NCBI RefSeq assembly: GCF_000014885.1
Contig: NC_011566.1
Span: 1,612,001 to 1,676,000 of the forward strand
Direction of reading: 5' to 3'
Source of the DNA: Shewanella piezotolerans WP3
GTDB taxonomy: Bacteria > Pseudomonadota > Gammaproteobacteria > Enterobacterales > Shewanellaceae
Length of the DNA: 64,000 bases
Under the pieces are notes generated by a model that saw only the letters and a program-made list of their open reading frames with translations, made no database searches and was not told the origin of the DNA. Position numbers and translations under genes: made by a program. Shown in pieces: positions 42,527 through 52,068 of the stretch (the stretch's first letter is position 1; every line of letters begins with the position of its first letter).

Positions 42527-44557
42527 CTAATATGCGCCGCGGGCGAACAGCACCGCAGGGATAGTTTTTATCAATAGCCAAAGATCTGCTGTGACTGATT
42601 GCTGGTAGATGTAATCGATATCGAGCTCGACTTGTTGCTTAAACGGAATATTTGAGCGACCTGTGACTTGCCAAATGCAAGTGATCCCAGGTTTAATCAT
42701 CAGCCTGTTTCTATCATGTTGACTGTATTGTTGAACTTCACTGACTAACGCGGGGCGAGGGCCGACAAGCGACATGTCACCTTTAAGTACATTCCAGAGC
42801 TGTGGCAGTTCGTCAATTGACGTTTTGCGAATACACTTGCCAATGAGTGTGACCCTCGGATCATGCTTAATCTTAAATAACACGCCGCCCTGCATCTCAT
42901 TATCGTTTTGTACTGCCGTCAGTCTTTGCTCGGCGTCTTGGTACATTGAGCGGAACTTCCACATGGTAAACGGCTGGTTATTACGTCCCGCTCGGGTTTG
43001 ACAAAACAACACTGCGCCTTTCGATTCAATACGGATCAGCAGCGATAAAATGATAAAAAATGGCATTAATAGGACGAGTAAAGCCGCAGAAATGGTGATG
43101 TCTAACAGGCGCTTAGTAAAGCGGTTTAGCCGCCTACGCATGTTGTGCATCGCTCTGCGTGTGTTTGCCTGCTTGACATTAAATTTTGGTGTGTATTTAA
43201 TGTTGGTTTTGGCTTTAACCGTTTTTGGCTGCGCAGCCTGAACTTTGTTTAGCTGACGGTTCTCGCGCCAAACTCTAAATATAAACGTTGGATTACCTAT
43301 GATGTAGCGTTGCCACATTCGACTAGGCTCTTGCAGCAGTCGATAGCTCCACTCCATGCCCATCTGTCTCAACCATAGAGGAGCGCGTTTGATCCGGTTA
43401 GAGTAAAAGTCAAACAAGCCTCCTACGCCAATCCCCACACTGCAATTCAATTGCGGCTTGTTATCTTCGAGCCATCTCTCTTGCAGTGGTGCGCCCATTG
43501 CAACCAGCAGTATGTCTGCATTTGACTGATTAATCTGGGCTACTATCTGGTTGTTTTCTTCGCTATTGCCGCTCATATCAAAGTAGCCATTATGGACACC
43601 AGCTATCTTTAGGTTTGAATAATGTTGCAGCATATTTTCCGCCGTAGCCGCGGCAACACCTTCTTCGCCGCCCAATAGGAATATTGATAGCTGCTGCTCT
43701 GCCGCTAATTCACATAATCTAGGGAACATATCTGTGCCGTTTAGGTTGTCTCTAAGTGGATGGCCCTTTGAGAGACACGCCAGTCTTACACCAATCCCAT
43801 CGGCAAAGATCCGTTTGCTCTGTTTTAAACTGCGGCGGTAAGCCTCGTTGTGACAACTAATATTTAGGCAGTCGGCATTAACAAAGCTGTATTGCTGTAA
43901 TTTGACGCTACTATTTGCTTGGCAGGCTTGTTTGATATCGTTTAATAGGTCGCTCAGAGTCCAGTTATCCAAGGAGATCCCAAATACCGATATTGGTCCA
44001 TTGTTATGTTTAATCTGGGGCATGAAATTGCGGGTGAGAGTAGTGACAAATATGCCCCTGATTAAGGCTGAAAGGTAGTTGAATAAGCTGCTATGTGCCT
44101 TTAATAGTGAGCGTTGTGATGATTCAAAGCTCAGCCCGGTGGCGCTATTTATCTGCTCAATCGAACTAAGACCTGGTTTAAGTGATGCGGTTGCTAAATC
44201 CTGAACAATTTGCTCTTTCTCGCTTCGACTAAACAACTTGCTGGTTGTATCTGTTGCTTCAAAGGCAAACTCCATCTTTTTACCGAGCAGGCTAACATCA
44301 CCTCTGAGCAAGTTAATCAACACAGGCAAGCTCTTAAACTTCCCTGAATAGGTAAACTGGTAGAGGCCGACTGTCTTATTATTTGCGCCATAAATGAACA
44401 CTAATTCAAATGCGTTTATATTTGCTACTGCGCTTTTGAGTAGGCCATAAACGAGCAATGGGCTGGTGATGACTATCATTACGCTAGCAGCGAATAGATC
44501 AACAATACGAATTGCCAAAACTGCTGTGCTGGTGGGGCGCGTTTGTGGTTTTATCAT
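42527..44557 (-). CDS. Three-domain protein: pseudo-PGT, WecG/TagA GT26, active phosphoglycosyltransferase
   Basis: The protein has 676 residues. Residues about 10-165 look like a phosphoglycosyltransferase without its catalytic DE (SLPVLINLLRGDVSLLG, then KPGLSSIEQINSATGLSF). Residues about 187-440 are a WecG/TagA/CpsF domain (FGISLDNWTLSDLL, NADCLN, ADGIGV, NGTDMF, GVGGLFDFYSNRIKRAP). Residues about 475-676 are a complete phosphoglycosyltransferase with membrane helix, MWKFRSMY, SIDELPQLWNVLKGDMSLVG and KPGITCIWQVTGRS. It would load the first sugar on undecaprenyl phosphate and add the second. ATG 44557 has GAGG at a good distance. The chromosome order makes it the head gene of a four-gene set. 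Confidence 0.88.
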   Translation of the reverse strand: MIKPQTRPTSTAVLAIRIVDLFAASVMIVITSPLLVYGLLKSAVANINAFELVFIYGANNKTVGLYQFTYSGKFKSLPVLINLLRGDVSLLGKKMEFAFEATDTTSKLFSRSEKEQIVQDLATASLKPGLSSIEQINSATGLSFESSQRSLLKAHSSLFNYLSALIRGIFVTTLTRNFMPQIKHNNGPISVFGISLDNWTLSDLLNDIKQACQANSSVKLQQYSFVNADCLNISCHNEAYRRSLKQSKRIFADGIGVRLACLSKGHPLRDNLNGTDMFPRLCELAAEQQLSIFLLGGEEGVAAATAENMLQHYSNLKIAGVHNGYFDMSGNSEENNQIVAQINQSNADILLVAMGAPLQERWLEDNKPQLNCSVGIGVGGLFDFYSNRIKRAPLWLRQMGMEWSYRLLQEPSRMWQRYIIGNPTFIFRVWRENRQLNKVQAAQPKTVKAKTNIKYTPKFNVKQANTRRAMHNMRRRLNRFTKRLLDITISAALLVLLMPFFIILSLLIRIESKGAVLFCQTRAGRNNQPFTMWKFRSMYQDAEQRLTAVQNDNEMQGGVLFKIKHDPRVTLIGKCIRKTSIDELPQLWNVLKGDMSLVGPRPALVSEVQQYSQHDRNRLMIKPGITCIWQVTGRSNIPFKQQVELDIDYIYQQSVTADLWLLIKTIPAVLFARGAY

Positions 44558-44655
44558 AATCGGCCTCAATGTTTGTCGCGTGATGTAGTGACTGCTATCT
44601 ACTGCTAAAGCTGGTTAGTAATAGTTGTTGTTAATGCTAACGTTAGTCATAACTT

Positions 44656-44671
44656 TGCAGGTTATAGGCCA
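44656..44671 (-). promoter_or_regulatory. Candidate sigma54 promoter of the PGT-WecG-PGT operon
   Basis: On the minus strand the bases read TGGCCTATAACCTGCA, with GG and GC separated by ten bases, as required for a -24/-12 element. TTGC is replaced by CTGC, so it is the weakest of the four candidates. It would give a leader of about 85 bases. Confidence 0.5.
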
Positions 44672-44745
44672 AAGGTGATATTTGTATTAAATACAGTGAG
44701 ATAGATAGTTTTCGTTGATGTTTTTAAAACTAATCTAAATGTTTT

Positions 44746-44758
44746 TTGCATCCTGCAT
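44746..44758 (-). promoter_or_regulatory. LuxO/SypG-like enhancer box upstream of the PGT-WecG-PGT operon
   Basis: TTGCATCCTGCAT differs by one base from the palindromic pattern TTGCA-N3-TGCAA of LuxO-type enhancer sites. It lies about 75 bases upstream of the -24 element, a suitable distance for a looping activator. Confidence 0.45.
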
Positions 44759-44866
44759 TGCGCGTTGCAAATTATTCTAGGGTGTGTGATTCGGGGATAA
44801 GTGTTTAAGAAAAAGGCTAGCCAAAGCACTAGGTGCGATGGCTAATATAGATATAAGGGATGTTAT

Positions 44867-45946
44867 TTACAGGTTTTTCATCAACTCAGGTGTTACGCCG
44901 TCTTTCGATATTTTGGCTCGTTGCATACGTCCCAGTACGGATTGCGCCATAGACTCAATACCTTTATAAGTGCTTTTCGGTAATAGCTTTAACAGATAAG
45001 CCGCTGCAAGCGTGGCGATAGTACGCCCTGTCTCGTGTCTGATGATTGATGGTGAGGTTTTCAGTGCTTGTTTTATCCGCTCAACGGCTTCTTTGCCATC
45101 ATGATTACGTATGGCTTGCCTTGCGAGGTACCTCAATTGGTAGGCTCTGGCGCGATTCTCGTACTGTATTAGCAGCTCTGGTGCATAGTGGATGGCTTTA
45201 TTGATCATGTTCTCCCATGAAGCATACTGTTTTTGAAAATTAGCGGATAAACCTTGGTTATTAAGACGGTAATAGGTTAGCGGCGCTGGTAGGCCCTCCA
45301 TTTTCCAATGGGTGGTGGCAACAATTCTAAGCCAGCATTCAATATCTTCTGATTGACGAAAATTCTCATCAAAATAGCAACTGTGTGGATGGCGTTTGTT
45401 TAGTGCTTGATAACGTATGTCACACAAGGTTTCACGGCGTAGAACTGGTGCAGAGCCGTTACCGACAGGGTTACGACAGAGCAGATCACTCGCATTTATA
45501 TCTGTTAACTGTGGCATCTGGAAAACATTGATTGTATTGCCTTGATAGTCGATAAACACCGAACGAGAAAAGCTAATCCCCACCTCTGGAGCATTGTCTA
45601 AATGCAGCACATGTTGAGCGAGTTTTTCTGGATGCCACATATCGTCAGAGTCAATAAAAGCAACGTAGCGACCAATAGCGTGGCGGATCCCTGTATTACG
45701 TGCTGCAGAAAGTCCTTGGTTCACTTCATGGCTGATGATGCGAATACGTGAGTCTTTAAATTTTTGGCAAAGTGCAAGGCTACTATCAGGTGAGCAATCA
45801 TTCACTAGAATCAATTCAAAATGACTAAAGGTTTGAGCTAGCACGGATTTGATTGCATCCTCTACAAAGGCTTCAACATTGTAAATAGGCATGACAACGG
45901 ATACTTTGGCCGCTGTCGCTTTGGTATATTGGTCATTAGTAGTCAT
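44867..45946 (-). CDS. GT2 family glycosyltransferase
   Basis: This 359-residue protein has the GT-A fold opening VSVVMPIYNVEAFVEDAIKS, LILVNDCSPDSSL, the ARNTGI block, the metal site AFIDSDDMWHPEKL and the later FRQSEDIECWLRI (catalytic ED region). The C-terminal 100 residues are helical and basic, without clear membrane spans. It would add a sugar to the lipid-linked unit made by the PGT-WecG protein. The start overlaps the flippase stop by 11 bases. The donor cannot be read from sequence. Confidence 0.9.
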   Translation of the reverse strand: MTTNDQYTKATAAKVSVVMPIYNVEAFVEDAIKSVLAQTFSHFELILVNDCSPDSSLALCQKFKDSRIRIISHEVNQGLSAARNTGIRHAIGRYVAFIDSDDMWHPEKLAQHVLHLDNAPEVGISFSRSVFIDYQGNTINVFQMPQLTDINASDLLCRNPVGNGSAPVLRRETLCDIRYQALNKRHPHSCYFDENFRQSEDIECWLRIVATTHWKMEGLPAPLTYYRLNNQGLSANFQKQYASWENMINKAIHYAPELLIQYENRARAYQLRYLARQAIRNHDGKEAVERIKQALKTSPSIIRHETGRTIATLAAAYLLKLLPKSTYKGIESMAQSVLGRMQRAKISKDGVTPELMKNL

Positions 45947-47387
45947 AGTGAGTCTCCCGAGAGCGTTTGGGGATTGTCTGCATTAACCGACTTTTTTTAT
46001 TGCAGTTTATTGAGTATTTATCTGTTGTTGGCTGTTGTGTGAATTTGAGATAAATAGTGAAGATGGGCATAGCAACTAGGTGCACCAATAAAATGCCGAG
46101 AGCTACAGCGATAAGTCCTGAAAAACTGGATAGTGCTATGGTCACTGCCAGCATCAGCGTAAAAATGCTGTTGCAGATAAGGTTGTATTTACTCTGACCT
46201 GAACTAATTAAATATTGGCTCGCAGCCTCACCAAGTGGACGAAATAGGCCGCTTAAGCAAAGCAAGATGAAAATAGGTAGGGCACCTGCATCTAGCCACT
46301 TTTGACCATAGATCAATGGCAGATAAAAAGGTGCTAGTACAGCTTGCAATGTTATAAGGGGCACGGTGAGCAACATGATAAATTTGAGCGATTGAAAGTA
46401 CTTACCTTGCAGGCTAGTCTCGCGACTCTCGGTATCGTGGCCTTTTTGGCATAGGTGAGAATATAGTGCAGTGCCGTAGCTTTGGATAAGCCCAAGGCTA
46501 ATGCCTAAGCTGGCATTAAAGGCGAAGAAGTAGACTCCTAATGCTTCTATGCCGAGAAAGTAACCCACTAGTATGTAATCGATATTCTGCCGCATGGCGA
46601 TGGCTAAGTCACCTAAGCCGACATGTATACCAAACTTAAAAATCTCAGCCGTTTGCGGGGCTAAGCCGAATCTTGCTGATTGAGGCTGAGTATCTGGCTT
46701 AGTGGCTGTTGTAGCTCCGTGTAACCGAGTTTTCTTGAGTCGTGTTGTATTTTTGAAAGAAGCCCCGGGCAAGGGGTTGTGATATCGATGAACCCCAATC
46801 CAAACAAATATCACAATTACTTTAGGCAAAATAATTGCCCAGATCCCGAGCCCGAGTAAAGCGAGTGTTGCGGTTAACATCCCATCAAAAACGGTTTGCC
46901 AAAGTACTGCGCGGCCGACTACTCTCATGCGGTTGAGTCGAAGATTTTGCGCGGCATAAAGCATGCCAAAGGGGAGTAACAAATAGCTTGTTGCCATGAG
47001 TATCATAGGAAGTATGAGCTGCATGTCATCGTAGTAGATGGCAAGCGGCCAGCTGAGTAAGCTCATGGCAACGAAGGCGGTGATAGCGGCTAACCAGTTC
47101 ACTTTATTGGCACTGGTTAGCGCATGACTGAATTTGTTATCATCCATCTGAATCAATGCGGCTGACGAAATTCTACGAGTTGGAGTGCAGATAATCTCGA
47201 AACTTGTGAGGATAATGGCCACCAGCCCAAACACTTCTGGAGTGAGCAAGCGAGCGATGATAATGCTCGCCCCGAGACGTACTATCCGGCCGAGCACCTG
47301 AGCTGAGCCCAACCAAAATAGGCTCTTGCCCAACGCACTACTGAATAAGGTGGCAATGGTGCTTTTTAGTTGTAATATCGTTTGCAT
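45936..47387 (-). CDS. wzx: Wzx-type polysaccharide flippase (WzxC/SypK-like)
   Basis: This 483-residue protein has about twelve to fourteen predicted helices. The opening SLFWLGSAQVLGRIVRLGASIIIARLLTPEVFG is characteristic of the polysaccharide synthesis flippase family of the WzxC branch (about residues 22-54). An additional polar loop of about 40 residues sits in the middle (TTRLKKTRLHGATTATKPDT). It would flip the lipid-linked unit to the periplasm. It is the first gene of a block with the GT2 gene, separated from the ligase gene by 306 bases. Confidence 0.88.
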   Translation of the reverse strand: MQTILQLKSTIATLFSSALGKSLFWLGSAQVLGRIVRLGASIIIARLLTPEVFGLVAIILTSFEIICTPTRRISSAALIQMDDNKFSHALTSANKVNWLAAITAFVAMSLLSWPLAIYYDDMQLILPMILMATSYLLLPFGMLYAAQNLRLNRMRVVGRAVLWQTVFDGMLTATLALLGLGIWAIILPKVIVIFVWIGVHRYHNPLPGASFKNTTRLKKTRLHGATTATKPDTQPQSARFGLAPQTAEIFKFGIHVGLGDLAIAMRQNIDYILVGYFLGIEALGVYFFAFNASLGISLGLIQSYGTALYSHLCQKGHDTESRETSLQGKYFQSLKFIMLLTVPLITLQAVLAPFYLPLIYGQKWLDAGALPIFILLCLSGLFRPLGEAASQYLISSGQSKYNLICNSIFTLMLAVTIALSSFSGLIAVALGILLVHLVAMPIFTIYLKFTQQPTTDKYSINCNKKSRLMQTIPKRSRETHYDY

Positions 47388-47693
47388 AAAACCACCTGAT
47401 ATGAGGTTGTTAATGAATACGACAGCCTTTAATAGACGTCCACTGTCACTGCTGTTAACTAATCACTGATGCTTGGCCTTAAAAAATTTCTGAGTGGCCT
47501 TAGTTATCGACTGTTACCTATTGAATATTACAGGTATCATGCCAACTTTTTATAGGCGGGGATTCGGTCGTAAGCCTTTGATATTAGGTAGTGTTTTACG
47601 ACTGGCAATGGTGGTGTTAACTTGGTGGTGTGTGAGTGGTAGCGGTAGTCGCAAATTGCGAATCAAAATGAACAATGTGGTGATAGCCGGGTT
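47388..47693 (-). other. Intergenic region between the ligase/polymerase gene and the flippase gene
   Basis: No gene is supported. A 13-base palindrome, TCGCAAATTGCGA, lies at 47649-47661, about 35 bases after the ligase stop. I searched for a sigma54 GG-N10-GC pattern in the minus direction and found none. No terminator was recognised, so read-through from the upstream block is possible. Confidence 0.4.
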
Positions 47694-48971
47694 TTAATCA
47701 GCCTCAGCTTTAAGTTCGGTTTTGGACTCAGATTTATTGTACTTAAGTGCAATGCCAACAATGACTAGGCCTGGCCAAAATAGGTAGGCCAAAATCTCTA
47801 AGTTCTCGCCGAAGGTGTATAAGAATAGTTGTAAAATAATGGCAATAGCGACAGCCGAAATGCTATTGCTAAAGATATAACGCAGCAGGCTAATAATGGT
47901 CACTAGCATTGCTGAGGCGAGCGCCATAGCACCGACTAATCCTTTAACAAACAGTAAACCATACCAAGTGTGATGTGAACCAATAGGCATGTACTCTACC
48001 AAGTGTGGACCTCTTTCAACGATACCATGGCCCCAAAAAATGGCTTCATTAGCCCAGCGCTCAAGCGCAATATTTGCGAGTTCTTGGCGTACTCGGGTGG
48101 AACCTGCTCGGGCATTTTTAAAGGCATATATGGTTTGTTCTACTTTTTCGATCACACTATGACCTGTTAATCCTAGTAGCAGTAAAGCGGGGCTTGCCGC
48201 AAAATATAACCAAGGTGAACGGTAGTAGCGGATGAACATGAAAAAGCCCGCAAGCAGTAGGTAGCAAACGAAAGCGAGCCTAGATTGCGACAGTAGAACC
48301 ATGCTTAAACTGCCGCTAAAGCCGTAGAAGCGGAAGCGTTTTGATCGCTCTTGAGTGGCAAAGATAAAGAATAGGTTCCCCATCATACCTAGCGCTGGCG
48401 CCCAAGGGGTAAATAATCGCCATCTGGGTGCACCGCTACCAGGATCGAGCTCATAGAGACTGACACTGAAAAACTCAGGGCCTGGTCCACCAATGATACT
48501 TAAAGGGGAGGTGTAAAGTGTACTAGGCAGTTTCAATACCCAAGCGAGTACAAAAATGGGCAGTAAAATAAGCGTATGTTTACATACGATGCAGCCTGCT
48601 CGATAGATTAATTGCGGGCGGATATTCAGCGAGCCGATGAGTGGGAAGATGGCTAACAGTGCCCAGCCTTTAGCCCAACCAATACTCGACTTGATGAGTT
48701 TGGTAAGCCCTAGCCCTTCAGTGAGATGACCAATCACCAGCGCCAGTAGCATCAGCAACATCGCTGCTACCCAGAAATGTTGAGTATGAGAAACAACATA
48801 ATTCTGTTGCTTAAGTGCCGCTCTTTTTACCAGCCTTAACAGGAGTATCCAGCCAACCACCGGGGCAACCACATACATGGCACCTAAAAACCAAAATAGG
48901 TAGGTGCCGGTGATGGCATACCAAACTAGGCGTTCGTCAGAATTTTCTGGAGCATAGGCTTGCGGATCCAT
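47694..48971 (-). CDS. O-antigen ligase/Wzy polymerase-like membrane protein
   Basis: This 425-residue protein has about eleven predicted helices and a long periplasmic loop. Two signatures of the Wzy_C/WaaL family are visible: SLSMVLLSQSRLAFVCYLLL in the middle, and IFWGHGIVERGPHLVEYMPIGSHHTWYGLLFVKGLVG later (about 313-349), with the conserved G-x-G and HHTWY. It would polymerise or transfer the exopolysaccharide. It overlaps the chain-length gene by 46 bases. The C-terminal tail is highly charged (KYNKSESKTELKAEAD). Confidence 0.83.
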   Translation of the reverse strand: MDPQAYAPENSDERLVWYAITGTYLFWFLGAMYVVAPVVGWILLLRLVKRAALKQQNYVVSHTQHFWVAAMLLMLLALVIGHLTEGLGLTKLIKSSIGWAKGWALLAIFPLIGSLNIRPQLIYRAGCIVCKHTLILLPIFVLAWVLKLPSTLYTSPLSIIGGPGPEFFSVSLYELDPGSGAPRWRLFTPWAPALGMMGNLFFIFATQERSKRFRFYGFSGSLSMVLLSQSRLAFVCYLLLAGFFMFIRYYRSPWLYFAASPALLLLGLTGHSVIEKVEQTIYAFKNARAGSTRVRQELANIALERWANEAIFWGHGIVERGPHLVEYMPIGSHHTWYGLLFVKGLVGAMALASAMLVTIISLLRYIFSNSISAVAIAIILQLFLYTFGENLEILAYLFWPGLVIVGIALKYNKSESKTELKAEAD

Positions 48972-50335
48972 AGCATTCCCATCCCTGCGATGATTGATAT
49001 CGATGCGGCAATACCGCCGACGAGCGCCAGTAAGATGGCGAGTTTATCCGTTGACTCGGCTAATGTTGGCGCAGACATTAACTGTACCAAAGGAAACGAA
49101 GAATATATATCGGCCTTACCAACATCCATTTTTGCCAGTGCCGAAGTAAATACCGCTGTTGCAACTTGGTGTTCTCTTTGAAGATCTTCAAGCTTTGCCG
49201 CATCATCATTGCTGTCATATAAACGATGGTCCCAATCATGGATCTGCTGCGATAGTGAACTTATCTGGCGTTTTAACCCTTTTGCCTGTGTATCCAGTGT
49301 GAGTAACTGTTGCATCAATTGCGCACGACCATCTAAATCATCAGCCGATAGCATTAGCATTAGACGCTTATCAGTGTAGCCCAGTAATACCATGCAACGC
49401 TTTGATATCGCGGCAAGGATGGATTTCTGTTCATCTCTATGAGTGACCACTTGTGGATGACGCTTGCCATAGCGGCTTGAATACTCGGTCAGTTTTGCGG
49501 TGACATTGGTATAGCCGATAAGTAGCTGTTGAAACAACTGATCATTTTTGAGTGTCAGTAGCCCCGCTGCTTGTTTAGGGGTGAGTGACAGATGTATTTC
49601 TAGCATTTTTTGACTGGCGATGACGCCTTGGTACTCTGACTCGAGGTTGACTCGGTTGTGTCTTAAGCGCTCCATAGTTAATGCGAGCTCTTTAAACTGG
49701 TCGAGTGTAACAAGCCCATGTTCTGATTGAAATTCCAACAGCTTGCTTTGTGTTAGGCTGACCTTATTGGCAAAACTTGCCATTCCCACACGAATAGCAT
49801 CTTCGCGTTGTTGTACTTCGTCATTTCGTAGCTGTGAAAGCAGTGCTTGTAAGCTGTGGTAATGAGCCCAGCCACGCTGCTGCGCATCTTCGGCACTGGT
49901 TGAGTTGATGCTAAATTGCATTAAACCGGTTTGATTTGGCAGTTTCAATTTTGGCTTAGTAAATTCACTGTTCTTTATATTCATGGTTTTCGCCGCCGCA
50001 TTTAAAAGTGTTTTGCTGGTGGCAATGGACTTGTAATTTATTCTGGGATCGATTGCTGAGCTCAAATAAGGTGAACTCACCGAGCTATTTGCTTGGCCGA
50101 CATTGTCTAAACTCACCACGGCACCTGCGCCAGCACCTGGTAAAATAAGGGTCCAATTACTGACATAACGACTAGGACTTAAGAGAACAAAAAGCAGAAC
50201 TAGGAGCCAAACAGAAGCAAGCAGAGTAAAGTTCATTTTTAGATACGCATCTCTTCGCTCTTTAACTGGCATTTGACTACCATCTACGAACAGGCGCTTA
50301 AGCCAAAGTAGAGGTCTTAATTGTTGATTTTTCAT
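48926..50335 (-). CDS. Chain-length determinant protein (PCP, Wzz/GNVR without kinase)
   Basis: This 469-residue protein has an N-terminal helix (FTLLASVWLLVLLFVLLSPS), a long periplasmic region with coiled coil (about 160-370) and a C-terminal helix (LAILLALVGGIAASISIIAGMGMLWI). The LSSAIDPRINY and SRYGKRHPQV blocks fit the polysaccharide co-polymerase family. There is no Walker motif or tyrosine tail, so unlike Wzc at 7605 it is not a BY kinase, and no separate kinase is encoded next to it. The ribosome site AAGGAGG before ATG 50335 is nearly perfect. Confidence 0.87.
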   Translation of the reverse strand: MKNQQLRPLLWLKRLFVDGSQMPVKERRDAYLKMNFTLLASVWLLVLLFVLLSPSRYVSNWTLILPGAGAGAVVSLDNVGQANSSVSSPYLSSAIDPRINYKSIATSKTLLNAAAKTMNIKNSEFTKPKLKLPNQTGLMQFSINSTSAEDAQQRGWAHYHSLQALLSQLRNDEVQQREDAIRVGMASFANKVSLTQSKLLEFQSEHGLVTLDQFKELALTMERLRHNRVNLESEYQGVIASQKMLEIHLSLTPKQAAGLLTLKNDQLFQQLLIGYTNVTAKLTEYSSRYGKRHPQVVTHRDEQKSILAAISKRCMVLLGYTDKRLMLMLSADDLDGRAQLMQQLLTLDTQAKGLKRQISSLSQQIHDWDHRLYDSNDDAAKLEDLQREHQVATAVFTSALAKMDVGKADIYSSFPLVQLMSAPTLAESTDKLAILLALVGGIAASISIIAGMGMLWIRKPMLQKILTNA

Positions 50336-50360
50336 AGTCGCCTCCTTTATTAACTCGTTG

Positions 50361-51692
50361 TTAAAGCAGTTCTAATAAAGTTGCTGGAACCAGTATTTCA
50401 GTAACGGTTCTAGCAATTTCACGCATATTGGTAACTCGTGAGTCATAACAAGCAATCCCATCACCAGGCATCAGTATAGGGTTCATGCCAGTTACCCAAG
50501 AGTTGCGGATAAGCGAGTCCATTGAGCGCTCAATCACATCCACTTCAGCAGTTAACGGATTTTTGGTGATTAATAGCAGGTGACGGCTGGCATTGGTTGA
50601 TTGAGCGCCGCCGACGCAGTTTGCGGCAATTGCGCCATTAAGGAGGCGAGTGCCATAGGGAAAGCGCGTCGCATCGGTATCTACTGCCGATTGCGAGTTA
50701 CTGCTCGCTGGTTGAGTTAGGTTGGATAAAAAGACCCGGATCCCTGGCACGGTAATTTGTGACGGTCTTGCTAACGCGTCATCAAAATAATCATGCTGTG
50801 GCACATGTATGTGGTCGCCAGACATAAGTGTCATGGTTGGCACCGGATAGCCGTGGATCACACCTGATAGATCGAGCTTAAAGCTATACTGCTCTCGAAT
50901 CACCATGACCTCACTGATATTAGCATCAGGGCGCACACCACCAGAGGCTCTTAGGGCTGCAGCGATACTTCTTTCTGATGCTTGATCACCACTGTGGTTG
51001 CCATCGTCATCGATGATCTCTGTATCTGTTTTCTTGTTGATCTGATGCTGCCCTGGTTCAAACACCCCACCTGAGACGGTCACTTCAACGGGGGCCCACT
51101 TGAGTGGGGTTATGCTGAGTCGCACACTATTTTTTAGCATGAAATCTTCTTCAACAAGGTGCTTGCTTATTGCTGCGGATAGTTGCTGAACATCAAGCCC
51201 TTTAGCATGAATGGGCTGCAGATATGGCAGATAGATATAACCATCATTATTGACCTCTACATTGCCACTAAACTCTTCACCATTGAGTACATTGACTTTC
51301 AATCTATCGCCTACTGATAAACGAATATTTTGCGGCAAATGCAATGCTTGCTGTGCTTGAGCGGTATCCATTAACCAAGTGGTACCCATAGGGTCATTGG
51401 CTTTTTGAGTTATATTTTTAGGTGCTCGTTCACTGATTTTGCTGCGCATATAAGGCGTGTCGCTAGGGTAGAAGTGGCACAGTGTCATGTCGTCATCCAC
51501 GTTGTCACAGATATCAATCTCTTCTGGATGATGTGGCAGTACACAGCCAGATAATAAGGCTGCTAGAGTGATGATTAGCAATGTCGTCAATCCCTGGTAC
51601 TGTGGCGCATCTGTTATCGACTTTGTTGCATCCTTTTGCTTTTTACTGCTATGAGAGGTGCTTGAAAAGTTCGTGCTGTGATTGGGGTTCAT
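50361..51692 (-). CDS. Second Wza-like outer-membrane polysaccharide export lipoprotein
   Basis: This 443-residue protein has a lipoprotein signal with LAALLSGC (Cys50) preceded by an unusually long polar leader of 34 residues. The Poly_export domain (LSVGDRLKVNVLNGEEFSG) and SLBB parts (EVTVSGGVFEPGQHQI) follow. The C-terminal helix region (REIARTVTEILVPATLLEL) matches OPX proteins. It is distinct from the Wza at 5845 and belongs to the syp-like cluster, probably pairing with the kinase-less chain-length protein. I chose ATG 51692, supported by AAGGAT eight bases before and by a 25-base gap to the preceding STAS gene. Confidence 0.9.
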   Translation of the reverse strand: MNPNHSTNFSSTSHSSKKQKDATKSITDAPQYQGLTTLLIITLAALLSGCVLPHHPEEIDICDNVDDDMTLCHFYPSDTPYMRSKISERAPKNITQKANDPMGTTWLMDTAQAQQALHLPQNIRLSVGDRLKVNVLNGEEFSGNVEVNNDGYIYLPYLQPIHAKGLDVQQLSAAISKHLVEEDFMLKNSVRLSITPLKWAPVEVTVSGGVFEPGQHQINKKTDTEIIDDDGNHSGDQASERSIAAALRASGGVRPDANISEVMVIREQYSFKLDLSGVIHGYPVPTMTLMSGDHIHVPQHDYFDDALARPSQITVPGIRVFLSNLTQPASSNSQSAVDTDATRFPYGTRLLNGAIAANCVGGAQSTNASRHLLLITKNPLTAEVDVIERSMDSLIRNSWVTGMNPILMPGDGIACYDSRVTNMREIARTVTEILVPATLLELL

Positions 51693-51717
51693 AGCGCTAT
51701 CCTTAATGCTTAACTTG

Positions 51718-52068
51718 TTAGCTAACAAGTTCATTGCATATGTAGTCAATTGCCGCTGCTTCATCTTCATAAATAGAAAACACCTGATGCAGGCGGGTAA
51801 GTTCGATAAGTGCACGGACGCCGGAAGTTGGTGAGAGCAATACAATTTCGCCATCGTGCTCTTCGACTTTTTTGAGAGCTGAAATCAATACAGATAAACC
51901 ACTTGAATCGATATAATTAACCTGGTGTAGATCGATAACTAACTGGGTCATCCCCATATCTATTCGCTGTAAAATTGCAGCACGTAATGTTGGTGTTTGG
52001 GTCATTACCATTTCAACTGGCAAGGTGATTTTGCATGCGTTGTTCTGTGCGAGTTGGGAGAATTTCAT
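51718..52068 (-). CDS. STAS-domain anti-sigma-factor antagonist (SypA/SpoIIAA-like)
   Basis: This 116-residue single-domain protein has LVIDLHQVNYIDSSGLSVLI, where the DSSG motif (residues 54-57) carries the serine phosphorylated in SpoIIAA and SypA. It would switch partners according to phosphorylation by the HATPase kinase at 52432 and dephosphorylation by the PP2C protein at 52856. In the V. fischeri syp locus the homologous SypA controls biofilm formation downstream of transcription. It is the first gene of the export block. Its start codon and AAGGAG ribosome site both lie inside a perfect inverted repeat (52066-52086). Confidence 0.9.
   Translation of the reverse strand: MKFSQLAQNNACKITLPVEMVMTQTPTLRAAILQRIDMGMTQLVIDLHQVNYIDSSGLSVLISALKKVEEHDGEIVLLSPTSGVRALIELTRLHQVFSIYEDEAAAIDYICNELVS

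Larger units (their letters stand above)
44558..44866 (-). promoter_or_regulatory. Intergenic control region of the PGT-WecG-PGT operon
   Basis: This 309-base gap has no gene. It carries a sigma54-like element at 44656-44671 and, upstream on the minus strand, TTGCATCCTGCAT at 44746-44758 followed by TTGCAA at 44765-44770. These are annotated and discussed separately. Confidence 0.5.

Noticed and set aside
47494..47697. Plus-strand frame of 67 codons between ligase and flippase genes
   Set aside because: No ribosome site or family features, and it opposes both flanking operons; treated as chance.
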